From NCBI GenBank assembly GCA_017437965.1, contig JAFRWN010000140.1:24520-88519 (forward strand): a DNA stretch of 64,000 nucleotides, in the 5' to 3' direction. Made by a program: the position numbers and the translations under genes. The DNA comes from Lachnospiraceae bacterium. GTDB taxonomy: Bacteria > Bacillota > Clostridia > Lachnospirales > Lachnospiraceae. This document shows positions 22,441-31,203 of this stretch, in pieces. Every line of letters starts with the position of its first letter. Position 1 is the first letter of the stretch. Under the pieces are notes generated by a model. The model worked only from the letters and a program-made list of their open reading frames with translations, was not told the DNA's origin and ran no database searches.

Positions 22441-24300
22441 TGGTATATTATATAACACAGAGCGCACCAAAGGTGCACCAAAATCAAGCGCTTTGTTCTT
22501 TACTGCCGTGTATTCGTTTCTCAGGCGTTTCACATCAAGTGTGTAAGGATCTCTGGGTTCAACAATATGGTTTTCCGATAAAGCTTCGTTTTCATGAGCG
22601 GTTGTCGTGGTAAGTCCGGCGCGCAAAGCGGGATCGGAGTATTTCTTTCCGAGTTCTGCGACAGCGGGGTCTGCCATATATTGTTTCAGTTTTGCTTCAT
22701 ATTCATTTTTGCTGATCACGACGAGAGAGCTTTCAACCCTTTTACCATTTTCACGGCCCTGGAAATAGGACATTACTCTTTTCTTGTCCATATAGAACAT
22801 CTGTGTTTCCGACAATGCCAGGATTTTTGCAATCGCCTTGGTCGAGTCTTCGGGTGACAGTTTTCCGGAAGCATTTACAAAGGAGTTGAGCCTGAAAACT
22901 TCGGTGTTCATGCGTAAAGGCTTGTCCTTGTCGGTATATTTCCAGTCATACAACTGGGTCTGGTCCATCTGGGGATAGGGCTCGAATACCTTTCTGTCAT
23001 ATTTGTTTACTTCGGATTTTCCGTCAGGATAGCGCATTCTGTCCTTATAGGCACTTATGTCACGCGAACCTTTCATGGTGTGCTTCTGAATACCTGAGGT
23101 GCCGTAGGATGTCATTTTTATTTTCTTGTAGCTCTTGTCATGGCCAAGCCTTACTTCGTTTATACGGTCAAAGATTGCTTCGACTGTTATTTTGGCATAT
23201 TCTCCTCCGCGTGAGAATGCAGAGGCAATGTCAAGTGCCTGGTCGAACATCATCTGGTCCCTGGGCGACTTCCTTAAGGATTTCTTTCCTTTCATATAGT
23301 CGGCAGCGCAGGCAAAGACTTCCTGGAGCTTTTTCTCGTCACATGCCTTGGGATCATCGAGGTTTATCGAATTTATTTTTTTGTGCAGGGATTTCCATGA
23401 GGAATCGCCGTCCTCAGCCGGAGCCATTAACATTGACATGGTCTTTACGTTACGGAGTATTGTCATCCTGTCTTCTTCGCTGGTCTTGTAGAACGGACGG
23501 TACATCTGGATCGCCGCATCCGCAAGGGCTTCCTGCGAGCCTGACTCAAGGAGGTTCTTGACTCTTTGGGGATCCTGGCACAGTGATTTGAAGGAAGGGT
23601 TCTGCATCAGTTTTTCGGCAGCGGAGCGTGCCTCCCTTACACTGAATTTTGTGGCATCCTTCGGGCGGTTTTTATTCTGCCATTCTTTGTAGGCACCTAT
23701 CATTGCTTTTGCAAGATATTCCTGCTTTTTCCTGGGTGAGTGGGGGATATCTGTAAGATGGGATGCGGTATAGTTTGTCCAGCTGGGCTCACCCGTAAGC
23801 TTTTTCTTCTTGACAACGGTTCCGGGATCGAGGGAGGGCATATCTATCCATTTCTCTTTGCCGATGGAAAGCTTGTCGTCAAAATAATAAAGATCGTCGT
23901 AAAGATCGTTAAGTTTTATGCCGGCTGCCGGAGCGGCTTTTTTGACTTTATCATAGACACGGACGCCGTTTTTGTCCGTCATTTTGAACAGTGCCGAAAT
24001 GGCATAAGCTGCGTCAATACCGTTTCTTCTCTTGTTTGCATCGCTTACTGAAATACATTCTTCAAACTGTACCAGGGAATTGATCAGCTCATCATATTCC
24101 TTCGGGCCCTGCTCGACTCTTTCATCTTTTCCGCGTTTGGTTCTTTTTTCAACTGTCTTGACGCCCATGGCCTCCTTGAATTCGGCGGTCATGAAGATGG
24201 CGTTAAGTTTTGCGGTAAATGCATTGAGCCTTGAGCGGCCGTAATTGTCTTTTATGAAAAGTCCTCTGTATATTTCGTTTTTTTCGCTGACCGACGGCAT
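22432..24300 (-). CDS. large helical protein C (622 residues), possibly truncated
   Basis: The 622-residue cytoplasmic protein has no signal peptide. It has a basic, helical N-terminal half and a central region with ACAADYMKGKKSLRKSPRDQ followed by FDQALDIASAF, a segment I associate, from memory only, with unnamed large Lachnospiraceae proteins. The last ten residues (about RSVLYNIPKP) are encoded by an orphan GGTGCA-type promoter, so the native C-terminus is probably lost. The start MPSVSEKNE follows GAGGAGG. MPS also begins giant protein A. It is divergent from glgC with its own sigma-70 promoter and lacks the tandem GGTGCA element upstream. Confidence 0.75.
   Translation of the reverse strand: MPSVSEKNEIYRGLFIKDNYGRSRLNAFTAKLNAIFMTAEFKEAMGVKTVEKRTKRGKDERVEQGPKEYDELINSLVQFEECISVSDANKRRNGIDAAYAISALFKMTDKNGVRVYDKVKKAAPAAGIKLNDLYDDLYYFDDKLSIGKEKWIDMPSLDPGTVVKKKKLTGEPSWTNYTASHLTDIPHSPRKKQEYLAKAMIGAYKEWQNKNRPKDATKFSVREARSAAEKLMQNPSFKSLCQDPQRVKNLLESGSQEALADAAIQMYRPFYKTSEEDRMTILRNVKTMSMLMAPAEDGDSSWKSLHKKINSINLDDPKACDEKKLQEVFACAADYMKGKKSLRKSPRDQMMFDQALDIASAFSRGGEYAKITVEAIFDRINEVRLGHDKSYKKIKMTSYGTSGIQKHTMKGSRDISAYKDRMRYPDGKSEVNKYDRKVFEPYPQMDQTQLYDWKYTDKDKPLRMNTEVFRLNSFVNASGKLSPEDSTKAIAKILALSETQMFYMDKKRVMSYFQGRENGKRVESSLVVISKNEYEAKLKQYMADPAVAELGKKYSDPALRAGLTTTTAHENEALSENHIVEPRDPYTLDVKRLRNEYTAVKNKALDFGAPLVRSVLYNIPKP
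22447..22484 (-). promoter_or_regulatory. third GGTGCA tandem-repeat promoter, overlapping a gene end
   Basis: Minus strand: GGTGCA and GGTGCG lie 11 bp apart (complement of 22474-22479 and 22463-22468), and GGTGCGCT is followed by 8 bases and a perfect TATAAT (complement of 22447-22452). The 19-base core GGTGCACCTTTGGTGCGCT differs from the gene B copy at one base. It lies within the last codons of the 622-residue gene and points at the decayed remnant, so it is probably an orphan promoter brought there by a deletion. Confidence 0.65.
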
Positions 24301-24341
24301 GATAAATCCTCCTCACAGTTTTTTTTGATAACATTAAATAT

Positions 24342-24371
24342 ATTTTACGGGATAGCTTTGTCGTTTGTCAA
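24342..24371 (-). promoter_or_regulatory. sigma-70 promoter of the 622-residue gene
   Basis: On the minus strand TTGACA (complement of 24366-24371), an 18-base spacer and TAAAAT (complement of 24342-24347) precede the GAGGAGG-ATG of the helical protein gene. Unlike the two giant genes, it has a good -35 and no GGTGCA repeats. Confidence 0.7.
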
Positions 24372-24444
24372 TAAGCGGTGACGGAAATTTTGTATAAATC
24401 GACTAAAAAACTCCGTTTTTGGAGATATTTTTTGTTAAAAAGTG

Positions 24445-24473
24445 TTGGCAAAACAAAATATCTGTGTTATAAT
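24445..24473 (+). promoter_or_regulatory. sigma-70 promoter of glgCD
   Basis: TTGGCA (24445-24450), 17 bases, then a perfect TATAAT (24468-24473), placed about 56 bases before the GTG start of glgC. Confidence 0.85.
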
Positions 24474-24529
24474 CAGTTCTGTAACTGTAATTTCGGGGTT
24501 ACAAATATAGAATTATGAGGTGGAGACAC

Positions 24530-25804
24530 GTGATTAAAAAAGAAATGATAGCCATGCTGCTCGCCGGTGGACAGGGTTCCCGTCTCGGCGTGCTGACATC
24601 AGGAGTTGCAAAGCCGGCTGTCGGTTTCGGAGGAAAGTACTCGATCATCGATTTTCCTTTGAGCAACTGTATTAACTCGGGTGTTGACACGGTCGGTGTA
24701 CTGACCCAGTATCAGCCCCTTCGTCTGAACACCCACATCGGAATCGGTATTCCGTGGGATCTTGACAGAAATGTCGGCGGTGTTTCGGTGCTCCCGCCAT
24801 ATGAAAAGAGCACAAGTGCAGAGTGGTATTCAGGTACCGCAAATGCAATTTTCCAGAACCTCCGTTATATGGAATATTATAATCCGGAATATGTGCTTGT
24901 CCTCGGCGGCGATCACATCTATAAAATGGACTATGAGGAAATGCTCAATTATCATAAAAAGAATAATGCTGATATTACCCTTGCAACCATTCAGGTTCCC
25001 TGGGAGGAGGCAAGCCGTTTCGGTGTTGTCATCACAGATGATAAGATGCGCATAACCGAATTCGAAGAGAAGCCCAAGAATCCGAGAAGTAATCTTGCTT
25101 CTATGGGTATCTATATCTTCACATGGAAGGTTCTCCGTGAAGCTCTCATCACTCTTCAGGATCAGGAAAACTGTGACTTCGGTAAGCATATCATTCCTTA
25201 CTGCCATGAAAGAGGAGACAGGGTATTTGCCTATGAGTTCCAGGGTTACTGGAAGGATGTAGGAACCCTCGGTTCTTACTGGGCAGCAAACATGGAGCTT
25301 ATCGATATGGTTCCCGTATTCGATCTCTATGATGAATTCTGGAAGATCTACACCAAGAGTGAGATCATCCGTCCTCAGTATATTGCTGAAAGCGCAACCA
25401 TCAACCGTGCGATCATCGGTGAAGGTACCGAAATCTATGGCGAGGTTCATAATTCGGTAATCGGCGCAGGCGTAACAATTGAGGAAGGCGCAATTGTAAG
25501 GGATTCCATCGTAATGACCGGCTCTGTTATCGGAGCAGGCACTTACCTTGAAAAAGCCATCATTGCAGAAAACGTTGTAATCGGCAGAAACTGCAAGCTC
25601 GGTGTGGGCGAATCAGTTCCCAACGAGAAGCAGCCTAAGATCTACGGCGATGACCTTGTTGTTGTCGGTGAAGACAGCGTAATACCCGATAATGTAACCA
25701 TCGGAAAGAATACCGTTGTCAGCGGTGGCACAAGCGATGATGACTATCTTAACGGACAGCTCCCGAGCGGCGGAAGCTTGATCAAGGGAGGTGACAGACG
25801 ATGA
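24530..25804 (+). CDS. glgC: glucose-1-phosphate adenylyltransferase
   Basis: The 424-residue enzyme makes ADP-glucose from ATP and glucose-1-phosphate for glycogen synthesis. It shows the nucleotidyltransferase motif [14 protein letters not shown] near the N-terminus, [12 protein letters not shown] (substrate Asp), EFEEKPKNP, the YWKDVGT loop, and a C-terminal left-handed beta-helix with hexapeptide repeats. The GTG at 24530 is chosen because AGGTGGAG lies 6 bases upstream and the protein then starts like Bacillus GlgC; ATG 24515 would include that site. The stop overlaps the glgD start (ATGA), so the two subunits are translated in a coupled way. Confidence 0.95.
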   Translation: MIKKEMIAMLLAGGQGSRLGVLTSGVAKPAVGFGGKYSIIDFPLSNCINSGVDTVGVLTQYQPLRLNTHIGIGIPWDLDRNVGGVSVLPPYEKSTSAEWYSGTANAIFQNLRYMEYYNPEYVLVLGGDHIYKMDYEEMLNYHKKNNADITLATIQVPWEEASRFGVVITDDKMRITEFEEKPKNPRSNLASMGIYIFTWKVLREALITLQDQENCDFGKHIIPYCHERGDRVFAYEFQGYWKDVGTLGSYWAANMELIDMVPVFDLYDEFWKIYTKSEIIRPQYIAESATINRAIIGEGTEIYGEVHNSVIGAGVTIEEGAIVRDSIVMTGSVIGAGTYLEKAIIAENVVIGRNCKLGVGESVPNEKQPKIYGDDLVVVGEDSVIPDNVTIGKNTVVSGGTSDDDYLNGQLPSGGSLIKGGDRR

Positions 25805-26922
25805 AAGCAATCGGAATTATTTTGGCCGGCGGTAATTCGGCAAGAATGAAAGAACTTTCAAACAAGAGAGCAGTTGCTGCGATGCCTGTTGCAGGAAGCT
25901 TCAGAAGCATTGACTTCGCTCTCAGTAACATGACCAACTCCCACATCCAGAAAGTTGCTGTTCTTACACAGTACAACAGCCGTTCGCTTCATGAGCATCT
26001 TTCCTCATCAAAGTGGTGGGATTTCGGACGTAAGCAGGGAGGTCTCTACACCTTCTCGCCTACGATCACGGCAGACAACAGCTTCTGGTACCGCGGGACC
26101 CTCGATGCAATCTATCAGAACATCGATTTCCTCCGTGACTGCCATGAGCCTTATGTAATCATTGCTTCCGGTGACGGTGTTTACAAGCTTGACTATAAGA
26201 GCGTGCTTCAGCAGCACATTGATACCAATGCAGATATCACTGTGGTTATAAGGGAAGCAAGCGAAGGCGAGGATATTTCCCGCTTCGGTACCGTTACCGT
26301 TGACAAGACAGGAAGAATTACAGAGTTTAAGGAGAAACCTTTAAGTTCTGAGAGCAGGCTGATTTCGACTGGTGTTTATATTATCCGCCGTCGTCTTCTG
26401 ATGGAACTTTGTGAAGCTGCAGTTCAGGAAGATCAGTATGATTTCGTTCGCGGTATCCTTGTTCGCTACACTGAGAGCAAAGTGATCCGTGCATACAAGA
26501 TGGATACCTACTGGAGCAATATCGCTACCGTAGATTCCTATTTCAAGACCAACATGGATTTCTTAAAGAAGGATGTAAGGGACTTCTTCTTCAAGGAGCA
26601 TCCGGATGTATATTCCAAGGTGGATGATCTTCCTCCTGCAAAATATAATCCTAATGCCGTTGTAAAGAATTCGCTGATTTCTTCGGGAACCATCGTAAAC
26701 GGAAGAGTGGAAAACTCCATTATCTTCAAAAAGGTTTACATCGGCGACAACTGTGTGATAAAGAATTCAATTATTCTTAACGATGTTCATATCGGTGACA
26801 ACTGCGTGATCGAAAACTGCATCGTTGAAGCTCACAGCTCGATCCATGCAGGCCAGACCGTACAGGGCAATCCGAACGATATAAAGATTGTTGTTGAACG
26901 TAAGGAAGAACGTTATATTTAA
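25801..26922 (+). CDS. glgD: GlgD, non-catalytic partner of ADP-glucose pyrophosphorylase
   Basis: The 373-residue paralogue of GlgC keeps the overall fold ([20 protein letters not shown], then [13 protein letters not shown] and a C-terminal beta-helix). It departs from the catalytic pattern: GGNSARM in place of GGQGSRL, and SGDGV in place of GGDH. In Bacillus and clostridia GlgD forms a heteromer with GlgC and raises its activity. It starts inside the glgC stop codon. A terminator and a run of hairpins follow, so the operon here is only glgCD; glycogen synthase and branching genes are elsewhere. Confidence 0.94.
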   Translation: MKAIGIILAGGNSARMKELSNKRAVAAMPVAGSFRSIDFALSNMTNSHIQKVAVLTQYNSRSLHEHLSSSKWWDFGRKQGGLYTFSPTITADNSFWYRGTLDAIYQNIDFLRDCHEPYVIIASGDGVYKLDYKSVLQQHIDTNADITVVIREASEGEDISRFGTVTVDKTGRITEFKEKPLSSESRLISTGVYIIRRRLLMELCEAAVQEDQYDFVRGILVRYTESKVIRAYKMDTYWSNIATVDSYFKTNMDFLKKDVRDFFFKEHPDVYSKVDDLPPAKYNPNAVVKNSLISSGTIVNGRVENSIIFKKVYIGDNCVIKNSIILNDVHIGDNCVIENCIVEAHSSIHAGQTVQGNPNDIKIVVERKEERYI

Positions 26923-26961
26923 ACCTCTCTCGGAGAAAAAGGGACCATAAGGAGAATGATT

Positions 26962-26989
26962 AAGGCAGGTGTTGGGGCACCTGCCTTTT
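26962..26989 (+). terminator. terminator of glgCD
   Basis: GGCAGGTG (26964-26971) and CACCTGCC (26978-26985) form a perfect stem flanked by AA and TTTT, about 40 bases after the glgD stop. Confidence 0.85.
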
Positions 26990-27081
26990 GACGTAAGCCC
27001 TTTAGGGGTTACGTCAGTCAGTCTGCGCGACGCTTGGCGCAGTTTATTCAAAGAAATGCCGAGCAATGCGAGGCATTTCTT
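26989..27081. repeat. three further back-to-back hairpins
   Basis: Directly after the terminator come three more inverted repeats: TGACGTAA/TTACGTCA (26989-27016, with an inner CCC/GGG pair), CTGCGC/GCGCAG (27023-27042) and AAGAAATGCC/GGCATTTCTT (27051-27081). None has a T-run. They fill most of the glgD-acpP gap. They may be a small repeated palindromic element or a folded RNA; no coding potential is seen. Confidence 0.7.
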
Positions 27082-27118
27082 CCTTCTAAAAAGTTTCTAA
27101 AAAATCCCTAAAATAATA

Positions 27119-27147
27119 TTGACAAAACCCCCCGTAAATTATATATT
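27119..27147 (+). promoter_or_regulatory. sigma-70 promoter of the acyl carrier protein gene
   Basis: TTGACA (27119-27124), a 17-base spacer and TATATT (27142-27147) stand about 48 bases before the ATG at 27195. Confidence 0.82.
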
Positions 27148-27194
27148 ATTCTTAGCCGGAGACGGTGAGCAATGTTTTAAAGGAGAAGTGAACA

Positions 27195-27425
27195 ATGTTT
27201 GATAAAGTGCTTGAAATTTTACGCGATCAGCTCGGTGTTGATACGACGGGTGTTACTGAGGAAACATCATTTGTTGATGACCTGAGAATTGATTCCCTCG
27301 ATCTTTTCGAGGTGGTAACCGCCATTGAGGATGAGTATAATATCGAAATCCCCCAGGAAGAGCTTGAGGGCTTAAAGACAGTCGGAGATGTTGTAGAATA
27401 TCTTACCGGAAAGGGTCTTGAGTAA
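27195..27425 (+). CDS. acpP: acyl carrier protein
   Basis: The 76-residue acidic protein carries the phosphopantetheine attachment site DSLDLFEV (Ser34) between helices I and II and the usual EEYNIEIP-like segment (here EDEYNIEIPQEE). It shuttles acyl chains in fatty-acid synthesis. The start follows AAAGGAGAAG. It stands alone, with its own promoter and terminator and no fab genes beside it, so it could be the main ACP or a second copy with a special role; clostridia often carry more than one. Confidence 0.93.
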   Translation: MFDKVLEILRDQLGVDTTGVTEETSFVDDLRIDSLDLFEVVTAIEDEYNIEIPQEELEGLKTVGDVVEYLTGKGLE

Positions 27426-27445
27426 AACTAAAAAACGGATGTAAG

Positions 27446-27479
27446 AAGCCGGGCAGTCTGACTGTCCGGTTTTATTTTG
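27446..27479 (+). terminator. terminator of the acyl carrier protein gene
   Basis: CCGGGCAGT (27449-27457) pairs with ACTGTCCGG (27461-27469) with one G-U pair, followed by TTTTATTTTG. Confidence 0.87.
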
Positions 27480-27518
27480 TTAAACCTTTGAAAAAAGTGT
27501 TAATTCATCGTTTCACGG

Positions 27519-27562
27519 TTGACACCGGCGCTTTAAAATGATAATATGAAAACGATTTTCAT
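27519..27562 (+). promoter_or_regulatory. promoter with Fur/Zur-type operator
   Basis: TTGACA (27519-27524), 17 bases and TAATAT (27542-27547) form a strong promoter. The palindrome ATGAAAACGATTTTCAT (27546-27562, perfect 7-3-7) overlaps the end of the -10 and the transcription start, where a Fur-family repressor would block polymerase. Together with the first gene being a Fur-family regulator, this indicates metal-dependent autorepression of the transporter operon. Confidence 0.82.
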
Positions 27563-27586
27563 TTTTGTATTTAAAAAGGAAAAAAT

Positions 27587-28036
27587 ATGACTGATTCGAA
27601 TAAACACGGAAAATATAAAACCAAGCAGAGCACCGAGCTTCTTGATTATCTTGAAACCGTTCCCGGCAGGCATCTGACCGTTGCGGAAATCAGTGATTAT
27701 TTCAAGGGCAAGGGCAAGGCCATGGGCACGACCACGGTTTACCGCCATCTTGAAAAGCTGGTGGACGAGGGACTTGTCAACAAATACAACATTGATGCCG
27801 GAAGTCCTGCCTGCTTTGAATATATCGGAAGCGGCGGACACTGCAGCCCTGATGAGAACTGTTTCCACTGCAAGTGCGAGAAATGCGGAAGGCTTATCCA
27901 TCTTCAGTGTGACGAGCTCAACATGATCAAAAAGCATATACTGAGTGACCATGGTTTCGAGGTTGATGTTTACCGTACCGTGTTTTACGGACTCTGTGAG
28001 TTCTGCAGGGAACCGGAGAAAGTGAGTGAAGGATAA
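27587..28036 (+). CDS. zur: Fur-family metalloregulator, probably Zur
   Basis: The 149-residue protein has an N-terminal winged helix (VAEISDYFKGKGKAMGTTTVYRHLEKL) and a C-terminal metal domain with two CxxC pairs (CEKC and CEFC) that form the structural zinc site. A His/Cys-rich insert HCSPDENCFHCKC lies just before the first pair and may add ligands. It is the first gene of a zinc-type ABC transporter operon and has a Fur/Zur box over its promoter, so zinc sensing is the likely function; manganese or iron sensing cannot be excluded from sequence alone. The ABC gene starts directly after its TAA. Confidence 0.85.
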   Translation: MTDSNKHGKYKTKQSTELLDYLETVPGRHLTVAEISDYFKGKGKAMGTTTVYRHLEKLVDEGLVNKYNIDAGSPACFEYIGSGGHCSPDENCFHCKCEKCGRLIHLQCDELNMIKKHILSDHGFEVDVYRTVFYGLCEFCREPEKVSEG

Positions 28037-28735
28037 ATGGCATTACTTAAATGTGAAAATGTGACGCTGGGCTATGAGACCGGCATAGTGATAGAAAATC
28101 TGAACTTTGAAGTGGGAGAGGGAAATTATCTCTGTATCGTCGGAGAAAATGGTTCCGGAAAATCCACACTGATGAAATCACTTCTTGGGCTTTTGTCTCC
28201 GGTTTCCGGAAAGATAGAGTTCGGCGACGGCCTTAAGAAAAACGAAATAGGCTATCTTCCCCAGCAGACCCAGGTGCAGCGTGATTTTCCTGCATCGGTC
28301 AGGGAAATCGTGCTTTCCGGTTGTCAGGGAAGGATGGGAATACGGCCTTTCTATAATAAGGAAGACAAGGCGCTTGCAGCGGAAAATATGGAAAGAATGC
28401 AGATTACAGAGTTTGCCGACCGTTGCTACCGCGAGCTTTCGGGCGGACAGCAGCAGAGAGTACTTCTGGCGAGGGCTTTGTGTTCAACGAGAAAGATCCT
28501 GCTTCTTGATGAGCCTGTTGCGGGTCTTGACCCCAAGGTTACGGCAAATATGTATGAGCTGGTGGAAGAGCTTAACAAAAGTGGCGTGAGCATCATAATG
28601 ATTTCACATGATATAGCGGCGGCCGTAAAATATGCCAGCCACATATTACATATAGGAAAGAAAATATTCTTCGGGACCAAGGAAGAATATCTTGAAAGTC
28701 CTCTGGGCAAATTCTTTACGGAGGTGGAATACTGA
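28037..28735 (+). CDS. znuC: zinc/manganese ABC transporter ATP-binding protein
   Basis: The 232-residue ABC ATPase has Walker A GENGSGKST, signature LSGGQQQR, Walker B ILLLDEP and the switch His in MISHD. It belongs to the ZnuC/MntB-type metal importer family by its short length and neighbours. Its stop overlaps the permease start (TGATGG). With ZnuB it imports Zn2+ at the membrane, under control of the upstream Fur-family repressor. A dedicated solute-binding ZnuA is not encoded next to it. Confidence 0.9.
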   Translation: MALLKCENVTLGYETGIVIENLNFEVGEGNYLCIVGENGSGKSTLMKSLLGLLSPVSGKIEFGDGLKKNEIGYLPQQTQVQRDFPASVREIVLSGCQGRMGIRPFYNKEDKALAAENMERMQITEFADRCYRELSGGQQQRVLLARALCSTRKILLLDEPVAGLDPKVTANMYELVEELNKSGVSIIMISHDIAAAVKYASHILHIGKKIFFGTKEEYLESPLGKFFTEVEY

Positions 28736-29568
28736 TGGAAAAGCTTCTTGATTATTTACAGTATCCAGCCGTGCAGAGGGCGATAATAGTAGGAATACTG
28801 GTTGCGCTTTCGTCCTCGCTTCTCGGGGTGACGCTTGTACTGAAAAGGTTTTCGTTTATCGGCGACGGACTTTCCCATGTGGCCTTCGGTGCTATGGCAG
28901 TTGCGGGTGTGACGGGACTTACAAATGATATGATAATAGTCCTGCCGATTACCATTGTGTGTGCAATACTTCTTCTTCGAACAGGTCAGAACACCAGGAT
29001 CAAGGGAGACGCGGCGATAGCGATGATCTCGGTCAGCGCCCTGGCCTTCGGTTATCTTTTAATGAATCTGTTCCCGACCTCGGGCAATGTCTCGGGAGAT
29101 GTCTGTACGACGCTTTTCGGTTCGATATCGATACTGACGATCACCGACTGGGAGCTCTGGCTGTGCATCATTCTTTCTGTACTTACGGTTGCCGTGTTTA
29201 TTTTCTTCTATAATAAAATATTCGCAGTTACCTTTGACGAGAGTTTTGCAAAATCCGCAGGAACCAAGGTTGGAACCTACAATACCGTGATTGCGATCGT
29301 TACCGCAGTGATAATTGTACTTGCAATGAACCTTGTGGGATCGCTTCTTATCTCGGCACTTGTCATTTTCCCTGCACTTTCTGCGATGAGGGTGTTCAAG
29401 AGCTTCAAGAGCGTTACGATAGCTTCGGCTGTCATTTCAGTCATATGTGCGACCATCGGACTTTTAGTGTCTATCATGTGCGGCACACCTGTAGGCTCGA
29501 CAATAGTTGCGGCGGATGCGTCAGTATTTATTATTTGTGAAATTACGGGAGTGATATTAAAGAGATGA
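28735..29568 (+). CDS. znuB: zinc/manganese ABC transporter permease
   Basis: The 277-residue ABC-3 family permease has about eight or nine membrane helices, with the family pattern GDGLSHVAFGAMA near residue 45 and the helix-rich SALVIFPALSAMRVF near residue 210. It overlaps the ATPase gene by one base and the following lipoprotein gene by four (ATGATGA), so the four genes from the regulator to the lipoprotein are one translationally coupled operon. Confidence 0.9.
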   Translation: MEKLLDYLQYPAVQRAIIVGILVALSSSLLGVTLVLKRFSFIGDGLSHVAFGAMAVAGVTGLTNDMIIVLPITIVCAILLLRTGQNTRIKGDAAIAMISVSALAFGYLLMNLFPTSGNVSGDVCTTLFGSISILTITDWELWLCIILSVLTVAVFIFFYNKIFAVTFDESFAKSAGTKVGTYNTVIAIVTAVIIVLAMNLVGSLLISALVIFPALSAMRVFKSFKSVTIASAVISVICATIGLLVSIMCGTPVGSTIVAADASVFIICEITGVILKR

Positions 29569-30218
29569 TGAAAAAAAGTATAATCAAAAAAACTATAGCA
29601 GCAGTGCTTATGGTAGCTTCGGTTACCATGCTCTGTGCCTGCGGTTCGGACGGAAATAAGAACAGGACTGCCAATAAGAATAAAACCGTCAATGATATCC
29701 TTAACGAGCAGAATCAGAAGGCATCAAAGGACAACAAGGATTCGAAGCCTGCTGATGAGACTGCGACGAAAGACAATGCGGCAGTTGAATCCTCTGCAAA
29801 ATCCCCTGATGAGATTGTTCCTGCGGCTAATGTGCCTCCGACGGAGGATCCTGTGGAGTATGACAACATTGACATCGACCTCACAACAATGAGCTCAACC
29901 ATGGTTTATACCGAGGTTTACAATATGCAGGCCGATCCGGATGAATATGTCGGAAAGATAGTAAAAATGAAGGGCTCCAGCGGATATTTCCTGGATGAGA
30001 AGACCAATAACTACTATTTTGCATGTGTTATCCAGGATGCAACCGCCTGCTGCTCGAACGGTATTGAATATGAGCTGAACAAAAATTACAAGATACCTTT
30101 TGACTATCCGGAAATGGAACATGAGATAACCGTTGTCGGCAGATTCGAGACCTATATCGAGGGAGATTACAAGTATATTACTTTAAAAAATGCCAACCTT
30201 CTGGCTGATGAAGGATAA
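29565..30218 (+). CDS. lipoprotein of the zinc operon, not a ZnuA
   Basis: The 217-residue product has a type II signal peptide ending MLCAC (lipid Cys about 26), a Lys/Asn/Asp-rich linker (about 30-90) and a roughly 100-residue C-terminal beta-rich domain. That domain holds DEYVGKIVKMKGSSG, ACVIQDATACCSNGIEY and VVGRFETYIEGDYKYI. The double Cys in TACC may bind metal. The domain looks like a small OB-type module sometimes encoded with clostridial zinc transporters; it does not resemble the two-lobed cluster 9 binding protein ZnuA. It may capture or buffer zinc outside the cell, but this is inferred from operon position. Confidence 0.75.
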   Translation: MMKKSIIKKTIAAVLMVASVTMLCACGSDGNKNRTANKNKTVNDILNEQNQKASKDNKDSKPADETATKDNAAVESSAKSPDEIVPAANVPPTEDPVEYDNIDIDLTTMSSTMVYTEVYNMQADPDEYVGKIVKMKGSSGYFLDEKTNNYYFACVIQDATACCSNGIEYELNKNYKIPFDYPEMEHEITVVGRFETYIEGDYKYITLKNANLLADEG

Positions 30219-30350
30219 AAAAACGTAAAAAGAAAATAAAATAACTTAAATATTTGTAGGTATAAGGTGCAAAAATAGAAAATTTAATGCAAGTAGTCTG
30301 CAATTTTTAGGGTTTTAATCTTATATAAGATGGATTATCATATGTTCAAA

Positions 30351-30364
30351 GGCTGTGCACAGCC
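30351..30364. promoter_or_regulatory. perfect 14-bp palindrome in a gene leader
   Basis: GGCTGTGCACAGCC lies 31 bases before the ATG at 30395, just upstream of its AGGAGGA site. It may be an operator or a short leader hairpin. The rest of 30219-30394 is A/T-rich; I saw no convincing -35/-10 pair or terminator in it. Confidence 0.45.
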
Positions 30365-30394
30365 TGGAAAAAACCTAATTAGGAGGACTATAAA

Positions 30395-31093
30395 ATGTTT
30401 AAGAAAATGTTCAAGAAGATTGCAGTTGTTGCATGCGTTGCTTCACTTGCAGTCGGAACAATCGCAGTAGCTAATGCTGGCTCGTATAATGCTGAGTTCG
30501 GAGCTTTCTTCAATGATCCTGATCCCGAAAACGATAGCGATGACGGTGGTTGGCTTAACCTCGGTGATGCTGCTAAGACAACATTTACTGATGACGGATC
30601 AGTAGCAACCATTACTGTTGAGTTAGCAGAAGAGAGATCTTTTGAAGGTCACTATGCGGCAATTTTAACAGACTATCCTTTCGATGAGGAAGATCTTCCC
30701 GATGCAAAGCTTGTTTCCCTTAAGCTTGATGGTAAAGAGTACACTCCCTCAGCTCAGTTCCTTAACCAGGAAGGTCTTGAACTGGCAGACAAGAGTGTAG
30801 GTCTTAGAATCAATATCTGCAATCATTGGAATAACAAGATTGAAGAACAGCCCATTGATCTTGATACTGATGAAATGAAGGCTGTTAAGTTTAAGAAAAT
30901 CGAAGTATCCTTTAGCGTTAAGGGTGCTGATACTGCAGTAGTTGAGTCTTCATCATCAACAGTAGTTGAGTCTTCTTCAGCAACTACCGATAACAATACC
31001 AAGACCGGTGACAGTACTATGGTTGCAGTTCTTGCAGTTGTAGCTCTTATGGCACTTGCAGGCGTTGTTGTTACTTCTAAGAAGAGAGCATAA
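30395..31093 (+). CDS. secreted, C-terminally anchored beta-sandwich protein
   Basis: The 232-residue product has a signal peptide (cleavage after ANA, about residue 28), one beta-rich domain (about 30-185), a Ser-rich linker with VVESSS repeats, and a C-terminal sorting-like tail: KTGD, a hydrophobic helix and SKKRA. The tail resembles sortase signals of clostridia, though the first residues are NTKTGD and not LPxTG. The domain layout resembles the C-terminal module of the GH5 enzyme and of the 33252 protein: a TxTVEL strand, a KLDGKEY turn, and a last IEVSFSV strand. A carbohydrate-binding or cell-display role is inferred. The start has AGGAGGA upstream; a terminator follows. Confidence 0.72.
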   Translation: MFKKMFKKIAVVACVASLAVGTIAVANAGSYNAEFGAFFNDPDPENDSDDGGWLNLGDAAKTTFTDDGSVATITVELAEERSFEGHYAAILTDYPFDEEDLPDAKLVSLKLDGKEYTPSAQFLNQEGLELADKSVGLRINICNHWNNKIEEQPIDLDTDEMKAVKFKKIEVSFSVKGADTAVVESSSSTVVESSSATTDNNTKTGDSTMVAVLAVVALMALAGVVVTSKKRA

Positions 31094-31116
31094 TTCACGC
31101 TTGAATTAAACATGAT

Positions 31117-31149
31117 AAAAAAGACTGTGTTAACCCACAGTCTTTTTTT
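31117..31149 (+). terminator. intrinsic terminator
   Basis: AAAAAAGACTGTG and CACAGTCTTTTTTT form a stem with a 6-base loop and a long T-run, between the first surface protein gene and the GH5 gene. The surface protein is therefore expressed mainly as a single gene. Confidence 0.92.
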
Positions 31150-31203
31150 AGGCAAAAAACAGGAAAAAATAAGGATTTTAAGGAAAATTGTATGGAGGTA
31201 TCA

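Noticed and set aside
30258..30275. Single AAGGTGCAAAA considered as a further GGTGCA promoter
   Set aside because: Only one GGTGC unit is present, with no second copy at 11 bp and no -10 at the shared spacing.
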